DNA from: Ulota crispa
Taxonomy: Eukaryota; Streptophyta; Bryopsida; Orthotrichales; Orthotrichaceae
Length of the DNA: 64,000 bases
NCBI GenBank assembly: GCA_963920765.1
Contig: OY987248.1
Span: forward strand, 13,922,539-13,986,538
Direction: 5' to 3'
Position numbers and translations under genes: made by a program. This document shows, piece by piece, positions 45,538 to 58,612 of this stretch (positions within the stretch are counted from its first letter, which is position 1; the number at the start of each line of letters is the position of its first letter). The notes under the pieces are model-generated. The model searched no databases, was not told where the DNA came from, and was given only the letters and a program-made list of their open reading frames with translations.

Positions 45538-48500
45538 TATTGTTGTGTGACTAGTGAATTCACCGAAGCAAAGGTTGTTTGGTATGTATGTGAGCCTCCC
45601 CTTCTTTTGCAAAGAAGACGTAGCCTTTGGGAGCAAATGTCAATGGCCTAACCCCCTCTTTCTGAAGGAGTTCCGGTCAAAGCCTCAAGGGGCTTTCTGC
45701 TGGGACACTTCAACGCTGACTAATGATGGGCTGACGTTGCTGACGTTGCTATTTTATCTCCACCCGAAGGACCCAAAGGACCCAAAGGACCCAAAAAACT
45801 TGTACGGAACAAAGTCAATGTGTAGTACAAGCTTGGTTTTATATCGTTTCTATGTTTGTACCCATCATACAGTGCTGCCTCCATAAGATGAATCTATGTA
45901 ACAAAAATGCTTGCTTAACATGATTGTCCCTGTCCCAATCAAGCCAAGAACACGTGTTCTTTGCCTAAGTAAGAAAAAATGTTTCCATTAGAAAAAAGCA
46001 CCTCTTGCATTAATGTTGAGGGGCTGCTTTATGAATAAAACTTGTTTACGTAAGAGAAATTTGCCTGCTAGCAGGTTGGAAGTCTAGAAGCATGGCTTTC
46101 CTTCTCCGCATGGTGACTTCTGCTATGGTGAATGCTTCTATAAGATGAAAAAAAATTCTGTCCAGATGCCTTCATGTTAACCAGGCACTATTGCACTACT
46201 AAAATCACAAGGGCCCATGTAATATGACATCTCGTGACCTCTGTCATGTCTAGTCTCTATAATATCATAGCTACAAGCACATTAGCCTCTATAATATCAC
46301 ATTTCTAGTCTCTGGGATATTATCACATAGATACAATTTGAAGATCTATTGAAAATTTTACTTTGTATTTTATTTAACATATGAAAATTCTCATAAAATT
46401 CTAATGGTAAATGTGCAATGTAGCAAGTGTCAGCCACTAACATCTTATAAAAAATAACTAGCATAAGCTTTTATTTTATATTTTATTGGTTTTTAATGTT
46501 GAGAAGGTTTTGCAATGAGAGATGCTATCTTGAGAAAGTTTGAGTAGGTAGTTCACTCAAAGAGCAAATAAGAGTAACAAGGGTAAAGCCTCTTTATAAT
46601 GTAATTTGCTTGTTTTTACAGAGTTTGTAGATAGAAGTTAATCGGAAATTTTAATGATGTCAATACAAAAAGAGTAGCAAAATCAAGCTAGTACTTTGCA
46701 CTGGTTGATTCCATGTGGTTTAAGAATTATTATTTGTCAAAATTTCTTGTGAGATTTGTATAATGAAGTTTATATGAATCCTATACTATTTCAATATGAC
46801 CACAATAGGAAAGCCAAACCTGTGTTGCACAATAGTGTTTTCAAATCTTGGAAAAATGAGATTTTGTCTCATGGTATTTTTGCATGAGGAAATAGCCTTT
46901 TTCATGCATAATCACGTTATCTCATGAGAAAAACTATAAGTTTTGTGCACCTAGCAAGGTGCAAAAAAGAGCAAGCACAAGCTTTGTTGCATGAAAAATA
47001 AAAAAGAAACAAGAAGCAAGAATCATAATCACCACAAAATAATCTAGATAATTTTCTTGCAAAAATGAAAGATTTAGTTGAGAAATGTATTGAGCATTAA
47101 AACCCCCTAATACTTGGTTCACTATAATTTTTATGTGGAATTGTCTTCCTTGATATTTTATAATGTTATGAAGTTGTTAAAGGGGGTGTTGGTCAAGGTT
47201 CTCAAATCCTAGATCAAGGGGCCATGTATTGTCCATAGCAATGTTATACAAAACTTGCAAAAAGTAGGGTGCTAGGTGAAGACATGAAATCTAAAAGAAG
47301 ATGTTTAGGGAAAATGAAATCTCTTTTTGCAAATATAGATTATGCAAAAATATCCTTTAGGGAATTTTTTAAATTTTGTACTGTTGTCAATAAATGGGTG
47401 CTAATCAGTACAAATCTGACTTTCCATATATGAAAATGTCACAATAGGATATTATTTTAAGGCTTGACCATTTTAGCTATAAAGAAGATGGATTTCATTG
47501 TGCATATACAAAACTTCTCTTTGTTTACGTGTATAGATAATTTCAATATAAACATGTTCTTTTCATAAATCACTATGCACAACAAATTTGTCACAAGTTG
47601 TTATTAGCCTTTTCTTGAATTTGCAAAAGCATCATTGCCCTACTTATGACTACCACAAGAATAGAGGAATACTATGTGAATAGATGAAATCATCAAAATG
47701 GAATGTACAAAGTAAGAATACAAGCTAGCATGGGCAAGGGGTATTTTTATCTTCCAAATATTTGTACGTGTTACTTCTAAACTTTCCAATGGTGAATTGT
47801 GCTTGAAACAAATTATGGCAACAAAATCACAAATGTGGTTCCCTTCTAAAATTTGATTAACCATTTTGGAGGTAGCTTATAACACATTCTACTTCTTGCA
47901 TACAAGCACAAATTTGTTGAATTTTCTCCCAACTAATTGTCTAATGTATGATATAGTGCTAATCATTTATCTTGGCTACATTTATGCAATCAAGTTGATC
48001 TCCAATTCTACATTATCCAAGAGTTTTTCAAATTTAAAATGTTTTAATGTTGTAAATTTGGATGATACAAAAACCCTTAAAATTTGACCTACTTCAATTT
48101 GTAGCTTATAGATTAAACACAAAAACATAGAAGAGCATATACCAACTTAAACACCAAGTTTCAATTGCTAGAATTTTAGTTTTGCCAAGGCAGTTTTATC
48201 TCTTCTTTAAATAATTTTATTTCGTTTTCCTTCCGTTTTCTTTTCCATACTACCTTCTACATGCATGGAAAAAACTATATTCAAAAATAAATTCCAGGAC
48301 AGATTTTTGGTTTTATTTTTTCTTCTTCAGAGAAATGTTCGACTACCTGGAAAAAGAGGGAAGCTTTTACTTAAGGTGTCATCTGCACCAGTTGCAAAAG
48401 GGCTTCTATTTAGTTTGATGGGTCTAGTGATTGATGTGAGAGAGCCTGCTTGAGAATTTCATGGACCAAGTAGCGTGGATGTCCAGCCTACTGATGCAAA

Positions 48501-49660
48501 ATAATATGACCAAGTCATGGGTCATGGGAATTGTAAGGAATGTCACACATTCCATAATAAGTTTGTATTATGGACATAGAGTTAGGGACAAAAGAGATTC
48601 GTTTCTCACTCAGAAACCTAATAATATAAAAATAAAAAGCCTATAAAGGGAATTAGATGTGTTAATTTATGACATGCATCAAGCTAGATGAAGTATTAAT
48701 AAAAACATTTGAAAAAAACATCAAATCACGGTGAAAGTGTTTTTGAAATCATTACAAATTCATTGTTAGTCTGCCATCAATAAGATCTCAATTTCTTCTC
48801 AATGTACAAGAGGTTGGCTTGAGTAAAGGCAATTTCAAATTTTAAAGGGCTATTATGAGTCACAAAGGTGTTGGTGGAAGTTGATAAATATGGCATACTC
48901 ATTTTGTACAAAATGGTGCTTGGCATGTATTAAAACATGAATTAACGATAGTCTACTTTTGAAACATAAACGCGTTTTATTTTATTTTTTAGATTTTTTA
49001 AAAATGCAATTAGTTTTAAATTTAGTGAGTAATTGACTATGTGGAAGGAGTTTGAGTAAGGAATGGGTCTTTTTGTCCTTAATTCTAATACAACTCCAAT
49101 GGTTGTATTTTATTCAATAAAAGCTCAATCACTAGTCTCAAAAGAAATATACTACAATCCTTGTAACTAGAAAAGATTGTGAGATATGACCATCCTTTCT
49201 ACATCTGATGCATAAATTGTCAACTTCAATAAAACAGGTGGACAATTTTATAGATACCATTGTATTTTACAATACTTTGATGAAAACCCTTGAATTTTTG
49301 AAAATTGTGGGGATACTCTTGAGAATATAGGAGTTGTAAGACTCAAGGAATGACTTGCTTGCGGGTTTGGCATTCACATCCTTGGTCATAGTGTTGTTAG
49401 TGTCTTTCCTTTTGGAGTCAAATGTTGTTGATATGCTTCCATCATGGCATCAAAATTGGGTTCACTCGGCATTAAGCCCTACTTGTCATGAGACAAATAG
49501 CACAATCCATGCAAGTCTTATGGTTGTACCATGCAAGGGGGAGCAACTTATTTTGTGACAAATAGGAGTATTGGTAATTGTTTTCTCTCCAAAATCCCTG
49601 TAAGGATGTCCCCACAATTTTTGAAAATTCAATGGCATCCATCAAAATGTTTCAAAATAT
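45538..49660. other. AT-rich intergenic DNA
   Basis: A short array of AAGGACCCA units lies at about 45770-45796. The rest shows only A/T-driven short frames; no domain, RNA gene or bounded element is recognised. Confidence 0.45.
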
Positions 49661-49662
49661 TA

Positions 49663-50244
49663 TTCCCTCTGTCTCAATATAAAGCTCCAAATTAGGCATA
49701 GTTCTGGTCCCACTAAAAAGCTCCCTTTTGCTAATTTCAATTGCTGAGAAATTGTTTGTCATGTCCAATGATCTCATGGGGGCAAGTTAAATAGTTAAAG
49801 AGCATTACTCTCCTAACAAGCTTGGTCTTGCCCATATGAGGTACCATTGTTGCTACTAATTTTTAAATAATCAATAATGAGGAGCTAACAACATGTACAA
49901 ATATGGTATTTTTTGCATGGAATTTGGGTTCCCAAACAGCAACATCAAAGTTGGAGATTTTGCACACATTTGGTAGATGGTATATTGATTGTAGAAGGCA
50001 TGTGTCATTGGTACAAAGACTAAAATAATGAGGAGCCCGTAGCCTTCACAAACTATGCACAAATGTGGTACTTTTTGCATGTAAATTGGGTGTTTAAATG
50101 GCAACATAAAAACTTGAGATTTTGCAGATATTTGGTAGGTGGTATATTGATTCTAGAATGCATTTTTCACTAGCATAATGACAAAAAATACAGTTAATCC
50201 CTCATGGAGAAGTTTTTTGGAACTTTACATTGGGACAGAGGGAG
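49663..50244. mobile_element. Stowaway-related MITE with internal duplication (582 bp)
   Basis: Left end TTCCCTCTGTCTCAATATAA and right end TTACATTGGGACAGAGGGAG are inverted copies; the left is preceded by TA, the right is followed by AA. The interior holds two copies of a unit of about 155 bp (from ATGGTATTTTTTGCATG and GTGGTACTTTTTGCATG to GGTATATTGATT), at about 49890-50010 and 50045-50160. A stray 78-codon frame crosses it. Confidence 0.7.
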
Positions 50245-50249
50245 AATGT

Positions 50250-53200
50250 CTCTATTAGATTTCCCATAACAAATGAGTTTTCATTCTATGTTATAGTTGC
50301 AAGGACAAAGACTGTTAAACAACATTGGAACATTTTCTTTACTATATAAAATACTTACTACACAAATTTATTTCCGTGACTGCACCCTTTATTAATAACA
50401 CCAATTGCCAATAATTCAAGAAGGAAGCAAGTACTACTGATAAGGTAGTTCGCATTAATTTAGGTGCAATCAATATGCTATGGGCTTTGATGTTTAAGAA
50501 ATTACCTCAAATACCATGATTGCCTACCATGACTTTGGTGAGTCTTGTGAACAACCTACCAATGGGAGCAATAATCGAATGAAGAAAATGTTATAGAGAT
50601 TTTGTGAGCAAGTTCTTTGACTTGAGAGTGCATGAAGGATGTTGCATTACAAAAGGTTGCATATCCATGTCTCTTGTCTCTTACCTCTTCCCATTTTTCT
50701 TGACTGATGGTAAAAGGTTGTGGTCAAAACCTTATTTGGAGAACAAAAACAAGGAGGTAAGTCATGCCGTCACACCAATTAAACATATTTTGAACAAAAA
50801 ATTCTCCCAAATTAGTATAAAGGAGCCTTCCACTATTCACACATATGTGATTATGAAAAGAATAGTTTTTCTCTTGCACATGAAATCCACAAAACATAAG
50901 AGAGAATTTATACAATTTGAATGTTTTGCATCTCACATCATTTTTGTAAATGCAATAGTTGTTTGCTTTCATACCCCATTCTCATTGGCACATTCACTAA
51001 ATAATATATCTGCCATGAACATTGTTCTACACACATCATTAAAAATTTCATTCTCATTGGCAAGAAGAATACAAGTAACGACTAAATAAAAAAAAGCATA
51101 GATGTAAGCTAAAATGTAAGAAAAGCACAAAACCCCACCACTTGAAAGGCCACATGTGATAATTCCCATTTTTTTGGGTCATATGCAACCACCCCATTGG
51201 TTGCTTGAAATTGGGGAACGTGTCACATGAGAGAATGCATTTTCTGGATGCATTCTCTCACACGTTCCTCAAATGCATGCAAAGGATATTTTGTTGAACT
51301 CAAATTGGGGTTAAGGAGCAAGGAGATCTAGAACACAACCAAAATTTAGCCAAATGAAATGTCAAAAAACTACTTGAAATTTGAATCCATTGGATAAAAA
51401 TTGGCTAGATATGTATGATATTTATAGTATAAATGTGTCGACAATTTTTAATACATGCACCAAAAATGGGTTGAAAATGAGAGGTGTAGGATTTTTAATG
51501 AAGAAGCTCAAAATTTCCGTAGGCATTGGTTGGAGAAGATAAAAACTTTGTCAAGTAGATGCGTCCAATGTGCCAATGGGAATGGGGCCTTCAGTAGTTA
51601 CACGTGGGTGGACTTTGGCATTGATCACTGGAAGTGAGAAATATAATTAAAACCTAGACGAGGATTTTTTTTTTAGTATTCCAAGCCCTGTTGAGCTTCT
51701 TTTGACTTCAGACTGAGGGACCTGCATTGAGAGTATCGCCCCCATAAACTTAGTGGTTTGAAAATGAAAAGAGGGTTAAAAAAAAAAGCCTCCTTGGCTT
51801 CTTCTTTTTTTCCCCTTTTTGTAGTTTTTAATTTTTTTCGTGTAGGGAAAGAAGGATACAAATATGAGTTTTAAAGGCAAATGAACGGCAATGGAAACAA
51901 GGAACGGATTCTACTGTGATGGACCTTTCAAAGGAGTCCATGGCTCAAAAGCAATGCTTTCTCCCTTTCCTTGTAAACGGTCTGACACAACACATGTTAT
52001 TGTCCTCTTTTGTAATAGCTCTATAAGGGGTGGTTCACATTACGTCCCATCTATACAAGTCCTATCTAGGGTGAAAAGAAGTACTAAAGAAAGTCGTGAA
52101 TATTTTATGTAAAAAAAATGATGGGACTTGGGTTGCAGCTAGGTCTAGCAAAATGATTGACCCAGATCTTGAGTGAAGTTTCAACTTTTTGGTTGTTAAA
52201 ATCTCCATAAAGTAATGCCATGTAAGCAATCAAAGCATTAGACCTGGCATTAGACTAGGAATGTAGCTTGAAGCATTGTCTCAACATTTGGCCTTACATC
52301 AATCAAATTCTTAGACTTTAGTAGGACTTGGGACGTGAGACATAGTGCAAATCACCCCTTATATTAGAGTTAGGCATTCAACTCAACAAACTCTCAATAC
52401 ATATCTCTCTTATGTAAGTACAACTTTACACTAGGAGTTAAGGTCATGAAAACTTGCAGTCATTTCAACCAAAATCTTAGTCGTAGTGACCTCAAGAACA
52501 TCTCTAAGCACCCATTATAATATGAGTATAAGTGGAGCCAATTCCCTTGCGTGTAAAGGCCTTGTGACCAAAAAGTTGAGGTCGCTAGTGCTAACCTTGA
52601 AAATTTCAAGAGAAAAGGGATAAAAAAAAGGAGACCCAACAATGACGTTGGTTTTTTTATTTATCATCCTACCATGTCAATTATTTCAAAAGATTATATT
52701 TTATCCAAATAATCATATTTTAACAATATTTGGTAATGGCCCTACAGTCAAGAATAGACTTCCAATTTTGAAAGACTCAATTTCTAAATAAATTTGTGTC
52801 AAATTATGTCTTTTATATATTAAAATGCATTTTGAAAATTTGGCCTTAACTCTTTAATTAAAAGTTGTTTTACAAAGAATCGGGCAATGAAAAGTTAGCA
52901 TTGGGAGTGCCATGCACTAAAACTAGCCTCTACATGTAATGTAAAGCTGCCTTATTGCTCTTTTGTCATTGAATTCTTGAAAACGTCACATTCTAAAGCG
53001 ACAGTCTATTTTGCAAGGGCAACTTAACTCAACCATGCATTCCATGGATTTAGTCGTTCTTATGCAAATCTTTTCATTGTTTGTGTAAAAAAAACGCTTT
53101 CACTGTAAACATGCCTTTTTGTTTCATGAACCTTATTGCGATTCACGTTTATCAATAATTGTGACCAAAACTCCTTAAACTTGCAATCAAAAAGTCTCCT

Positions 53201-53780
53201 CTGAGGGGGTTGACATGTGGCACTTTCCATTGACTATTGTTGTTTTTATGTGAACAAACTTCCAGGTGCACTAGCAAAGTTGGTAGAGGTCTAAGGCATG
53301 TACTAGAGTTGGTAAAGTGGTTTTCCAAAATGGTAGACAAAAAGTTTCATTTGTCACTTTTGCTTGAGTAGGTAAAAAATGAATGAAGGAACACGATTGC
53401 TTTGTTGTCAAAAAGATTTCAAATGTGTCAATGTTTGTACTCTTTTTATATCAATTCTTCAAAATAGCTCCGAAGATGGAGTTTTCATGTAACATGGATG
53501 CATGAGATACACTTGGAAAACTCTTGGTATTATCTTCCCAATGATATGTTGCATGGGCCACTATAATTACTAGTAATGGTTATAACAGGTGCCAAATGAT
53601 GGTGAAATTTTGTACCAAGTCAAAATTTATTACCAGGTTCGTCCCAGTTTTTTGTCAAAAAAACCCGTTACAAATGTACCAAAACCATCATATATGGTGG
53701 GTTCATAGTTAGAATAGTACACAAAATTTTGTATGATCCTACAAATCACTATAGCAGGCAAGAAGGCAAACCCTAGGAGC
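50250..53780. other. AT-rich intergenic DNA with small hairpin
   Basis: The longest frame (50604-51089, 161 codons) has no recognisable domain and overlaps a dispersed repeat shared with about 35.2 kb, so I do not call it. A compact hairpin at about 51215-51270 pairs GAACGTGT and GAGAGAATGCAT with their inverses. Nothing else is supported. Confidence 0.45.
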
Positions 53781-53784
53781 TTAA

Positions 53785-54706
53785 CCCCTAAAATTCTTTT
53801 GTGTTTAGAGACCCAAAACTGCTTCAGAATACTAGTCCCCAAATCACGGTCAAAATCTTCATTGAAACTTATTTTTTAACAAATCCAACCGTAGGATCCT
53901 TTGGTTGACTTGCACAAGTACATTGTCCCAAAATTCAGAATGAATATTCCCACCAATTGCAAGATCAATGTGCTTAAACTTCAAAATGTAAGTTTTTCTA
54001 GTCCTTCCAAAAGGTGAAGTTTTGATTTTCAAACTTTTTAGAAAAAAACACATATGTTGTATTTCTTGTGCAATTTTTGCAATATGTTGGAAAATGGGTT
54101 GAAAGCATATATAAAAAAATTTAACCCAAAAAAAAATTGGATTCATTTTTACAAAAATTGTAAAGTGAAAGGTATTGATGAATAAAAGATATAACTAATA
54201 TGCTAATAAGTTTTGGAAGAATTTGAAAATTGTTAATCCCAATGGTGAGAATGCTCTAACAGACAATTAGTAACTTTAATTTTCATTTTCATTTCTAATT
54301 TTTCAAAATTGAGAGTAAAAGATAACTTTATGTGTCTTTTCTACCCTCTTCCTACCTTCATTGCGTGCAAAAGAAAACTCCTTGTAACTCTTACCTCATT
54401 ATTTGGAATTGAGTGATTTAGTTTCTTTGAGTAGGTATCAATCTATACATTTCTATAAAAAAAAAATTAGAAGATTTAAAAAAAAATTAGAACTTATTTT
54501 TTGCTACCCGGTTTGACATTGAAATTGAAAAAACCTTATAACTTTTGCAATGCTTATCCAAATGACATGAAATAAAGCTCCACATGTAAATTATGATGAG
54601 TAGCATCCATCCTAAAAATTTCATGAAAAAATTCCAAATTATGGAATCAATAGAGCCTCCCCAAGTTCTCATAAAGCCCAAAGTGGGTTCCTTGGGCCTT
54701 TAGGGG
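53785..54706. mobile_element. TTAA-flanked MITE, subfamily A (922 bp)
   Basis: Left end CCCCTAAAATTC follows TTAA (53781-53784); right end TTGGGCCTTTAGGGG precedes TTAA (54707-54710). The interior has a diverged form of the shared subfamily A block (CTTACCTCATTATTTGGAAT near 54390). No transposase is seen. Confidence 0.7.
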
Positions 54707-54710
54707 TTAA

Positions 54711-55278
54711 ATGTGCTTTAGAACTACTTAGAAATAACATCATTCTAGGGAATTCCAAATCATGATAATTCATAAAAGATACAAAATTATACTGCTTGTC
54801 AAAAATAGTGTTCTCCACAATCTATGATTAATTTGGTGGAAGCTTACTATACAAACTTCCTTAAAGTTTAACATTTTTTTTGCCAGTTGCTTTTAATTCC
54901 TTACACAAGCATTGGTCAACTCTTTATTTACTTCTCTTTTCTTTCCTTTCCTAAATTTTGTTATACATTGAAGTCCACTCTAGTCTACTTTTGGTGGACT
55001 CTACTCGCTGCCCACTTGCTCTCAACGCTGTCTTTTCTTCCTTTGCCCTAACACGTAATTCCTTTATAAACTAAAAATAAAAGGCCAAAAAAGCCTGCAA
55101 CTTTTGCACAAAAAAAAGACCTCAGGTGCTCTATAAAGAGGAATAAAGGAGAATATAGGAGAAGGAAGGCAGCTTACCTTTCCTCCGCTTCTTTTCTTTC
55201 CAAGCAGAATTTCAAGACTTTCTGCATCTGACTTCCTTAACAGGACAAGATTCCAGAGGCTTCATGATTATCTCAATA
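54711..55278. other. Intergenic DNA, nothing recognised
   Basis: A stretch with pyrimidine-rich parts near 54925-55060 and no supported gene or element. Confidence 0.4.
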
Positions 55279-55286
55279 CTGTAAAG

Positions 55287-56336
55287 CAGGCCACCTTAAA
55301 AGTGGTAATCTACAAATATTTACCAATTTTAAGCTTGGCAGTTTACCACTTTTAAGTCTTTTATGATAATAAGGAATGCTAAATCATGAGCAAGAATACA
55401 TGAGCTGTGAGCCATGAGCCTAGATTTATAACCAAAATATTAAATTTCACCTATAAGTGTGTACATAGGTCATTGTAATTGTACATTATAAACATCCATC
55501 TTTTGAAAAACTTATTATTTTAAAACTTTTCCATTAATTTTGAGCTCACAATTGGTGTTAGCTCACAAAATCTTGGCTCACCTCTCATGGGCTCATTGTT
55601 TTACGCTCATAAAAAAGCATTGTTTGGATGGATACACCACTTGTGTATGGGGTTCACCACTTCTTTGCAGATACTTTCCATTCCACCATTCCACACTTCT
55701 TTGCCAACCATTTTTAGTCCAAGATGACATTTGCCAAACAGCCTTGTGTCAGATTTTGCCTAGCCATGCTCTTGAACTTGTGTGGATCAGCACAAGAGAA
55801 CAATGGTTGAATTGACACATTCAAATTGACTAACTGTGTCTAAAATGACCTTACAATGTTCAAAGTGACAAAAAGATGTCCAAGTTGACAACTTTCCTTT
55901 GAAGTGTCAAGTTTAGATGGACCACAAAGTCATGCACACACCATACTTGGAGGGCAATAATTTTGCTATTGTGTTTGACAATTACAACCACAAGACTACA
56001 TTTGAGGCTGGTTGAAGGCTTGTCAATTAGCAATTTGAATCATGCTTGATTGGAAGGGAGGTAATGCCACTCTATTCTCAAATACTGCATTTGTGGAGTT
56101 TGATATTTTCATTTTTGGATAGGAGAAAGACAAATATTGCAAGCCCATCACCGATTTGTTTCTAAAAGGTGATTTGCAATCTAAAATATTTGCACTTTTG
56201 AATCAAATAAGCTTGTGGGCACCAATACAAATGATAAAATGATTAAAAGTGGTTATAAACACTTTTGACTCTTACCAACTACCACTTTTAAACTAATTAA
56301 AGATAAAAGTGGATTTACCACTTTTAAGGTGGACTG
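55287..56336. mobile_element. hAT-like non-autonomous element (1050 bp)
   Basis: The terminal inverted repeats are CAGGCCACCTTAAAAGTGG and its inverse CCACTTTTAAGGTGGACTG, flanked by a perfect 8-bp direct duplication CTGTAAAG (55279-55286 and 56337-56344). CAG-type ends plus an 8-bp duplication are the hAT signature. AAAAGTGG/CCACTTTT words repeat in the subterminal regions (about 55299, 55350, 56245, 56283, 56305, 56317), as transposase-binding arrays often do. The interior has no transposase; a 91-codon frame is unrecognised. Confidence 0.88.
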
Positions 56337-56362
56337 CTGTAAAGGCCTCTAGGGAATTGCTA

Positions 56363-56831
56363 AGAGCATCCCCACCCACACTCCCCCACACTAGGTCGGG
56401 AGGCCATGGCCCATGGGTGAGGATTGTCCCATTGTGGCATTGGGCAAGATTTTTTTTTTGTATCAGCCATGCCCAATTTTCACAAGGGTATGGTTAGGTG
56501 CGCGTGGATGCATAGACATGTAACTTTTGCTGGAGCTTGGAGCAATGCACGGGGAGTACTGGCATTTAGTTACAAGTTAGCCGGTTGATTTTGAGAATTA
56601 TCAAATTGAATTCAAAAATTTAGGAAAAAAACCGGCCATATAAGGGGAAAAACAAGAGAATATTCTTTATTTCTATAGGCTTAGCCGGGAGTATCCTCTA
56701 GAAAACCAGTTGGCCCAAAAGAATGTTGGATGTTGGCCAGTTAAGCTAAAAGAACTTCCCGGACTGTGGCTTGGAGTTCATTGATGAAGAAGCCCACAAG
56801 CAACTTAAAGTTTTGGATGTGGTGGAGATGC
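56363..56831. mobile_element. Harbinger-like element, uninterrupted relative
   Basis: Begins GAGCATCCCCACC and ends TGGTGGAGATGC, matching the interrupted copy at 37402-37876. It lacks the 232-bp TTAA MITE found there: GGCATTGGGCAAG and GCCCAATTTTCACAA are separated only by a short T-rich link. Exact termini are uncertain. Confidence 0.45.
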
Positions 56832-56904
56832 AACCCAAATATTGGCAAAGATTTCTACTTTTGGGCCTACAAAGAGGAGGTCCCAATTGACTGAGCCCTC
56901 TTAA

Positions 56905-57536
56905 CCCCTAATGCTCAACGCACCATATTTTGGTGTTTAAACCTTAAGCGCTAGGGTAAAACCATGCCTACATGGGACCTGTGTATCAATAGGGACGAAA
57001 ATCGTCTCTATGGTCCTTTAGGGGTTAATAAACTTCAAGAAACTTTGAAACCTAGTTGAAGGTTCAAATTTGATATTTTAAAGGTTCTTAAAAAAAAATT
57101 GGAGACCTTGCCGATTGAAGTTAGCTTCAGCATTCAATTTTAGTATCCTCCATTCCTTATTCCAATTGTTTTTGGTGAAAGTTAAATTACAAGCATACTT
57201 TTGTGTCATGAATGCTGTCATAGAGCTTATGACAAGTTGCTACATTGAAAAGACGGGCACCAAGTTGAAAACAAAACAGGCCTCTTTAATTTACATTTTG
57301 TCATAAATTAACAAATTAGCCAAATTCATGTACATTGTGAAAGTTAATTTGTGTTTTGTCATAATTTAGCAAACTTATTTTTTATATGGGCATAGTTGAT
57401 ATCATGTTAATGTGACCATGTTAAGGAATATGTTAACCATGCCATCACAAAAGTTGCACAGTGATTGCCATGTGGCATATGCCAAGTGTCATTTTATGGG
57501 TAACCAGTGGGATTAACTTGTGCACATTTTTAAGGG
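56905..57536. mobile_element. TTAA-flanked MITE, subfamily B, with nested insertion
   Basis: Left end CCCCTAATGCTCAACGCACC follows TTAA (56901-56904); right end TTTTTAAGGG precedes TTAA (57537-57540). The interior from about 57110 to 57270 matches the 13-kb element (AAGACGGGCACCAAGTT). A second, 84-bp TTAA element lies within it. Confidence 0.65.
56941..57024. mobile_element. Nested 84-bp TTAA-flanked mini-element
   Basis: Left end ACCTTAAGCGCTAGGG follows TTAA (56937-56940); right end GGTCCTTTAGGGG precedes TTAA (57025-57028). The related 13-kb element runs continuously across the corresponding point, which supports a separate insertion. One terminus has diverged. Confidence 0.5.
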
Positions 57537-57854
57537 TTAACTTATTGATTTGTGCATTTATTTTTAGAAAACATAAATTGTAGAGGCCTAGAATAGAGTC
57601 AAGATTTCCCTGAGGCACTCCTCAAGATTTCCCTAAGGCACTCCTCTTTGCTTCAAGTTTAACTTACTCAATTGACTTAGAGAACTTCTAGTGTTAACCC
57701 CTAAGCACCACGCCAGTCACTGTTACTACCCCTTTATAGTAGCTTTGTAATAATGTATAGTAGTGTGGCAAGTGCCCACATATCACATAATAATGATGTT
57801 TCAAAAAATTGCAAATGTAAATAGTGCACGTTGCCCTCATAAAAATTGCAAGAA

Positions 57855-58612
57855 AGATGTATCCCTTCTTCGAATTCACAGTACGGCAAGGTTACCAAAT
57901 AAACCTCCTCCAAATCCACAACACACCGACAACATCACGCATCCTCCAAGACTTTGGCCACAACAAGAAATCCCAGACAAAATACTATAAATTTCTCTGG
58001 CACAAATCCAGACCCAGCAAGATAGCGGCTTTTCTCTGGACGGTGGTGAACAAGGGCTTGGCAACAAGAGCATGGCTAACCCAAATAGGTATGCACAACG
58101 CCCCCCTCTGTGAAATGTGCAGGGAAGGACAGATCGAAACTACAGGACATCTTTTTTGGAGCTGCGCTTTCGCCAAAGAAGCATAGAGAAGATATCACCT
58201 CACTGCAACAGGACACGGAGGACCACAATACAAGACCTGGGAAGAAGCACTTCTAGGACGATTCAAAGTGCCAATAACGAAAACACGCCAGTTTGTCTAC
58301 AGGCACCACCCCTGGGACATGCTACGGAGCTTTATCATCTGGTACATATGGACCGACCGATGCAAAGCGCGCTTCAGCGAAGAACCAGCAGCAATCGATC
58401 AAGCCCTCAGGAGGGCGTGGACCTCCACAATTCACACAGGTCACGCAGCCTGGAGAGCAATACATCAGCACCGACATGATGAAGACACCCTGTGCATGCT
58501 GGAAACAGCATTCTACACCGCATGGATTACCAAACCACCTATATTTTGTATAGACGAGGGTAACTCCACGATCTGGTTTCACACCCCACCACTGACCCTA
58601 ACATCAACATAG
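57855..58612 (+). pseudogene. LINE reverse-transcriptase C-terminal region (zf-RVT), one in-frame stop
   Basis: An open frame interrupted only by TAG at 58184-58186. Before it: FLWHKSRPSKIAAFLWTVVN, then GLATRAWLTQIGM, then LCEMC and GHLFWSCAFAKEA, the C-x2-C and H-x4-C pattern of the zf-RVT domain that follows the reverse transcriptase in plant LINEs. After it the same frame continues through WEEALLGRF and FIIWYIWTDRCKARF to 58612. The stop replaces the Trp usual at that position, consistent with a single G-to-A change. The polymerase and endonuclease are missing, so the copy is non-functional. Confidence 0.8.

Noticed and set aside
50604-51089. A 161-codon frame as a possible gene
   Set aside because: AT-driven composition, no domain, and overlap with a dispersed repeat shared with 35.2 kb.
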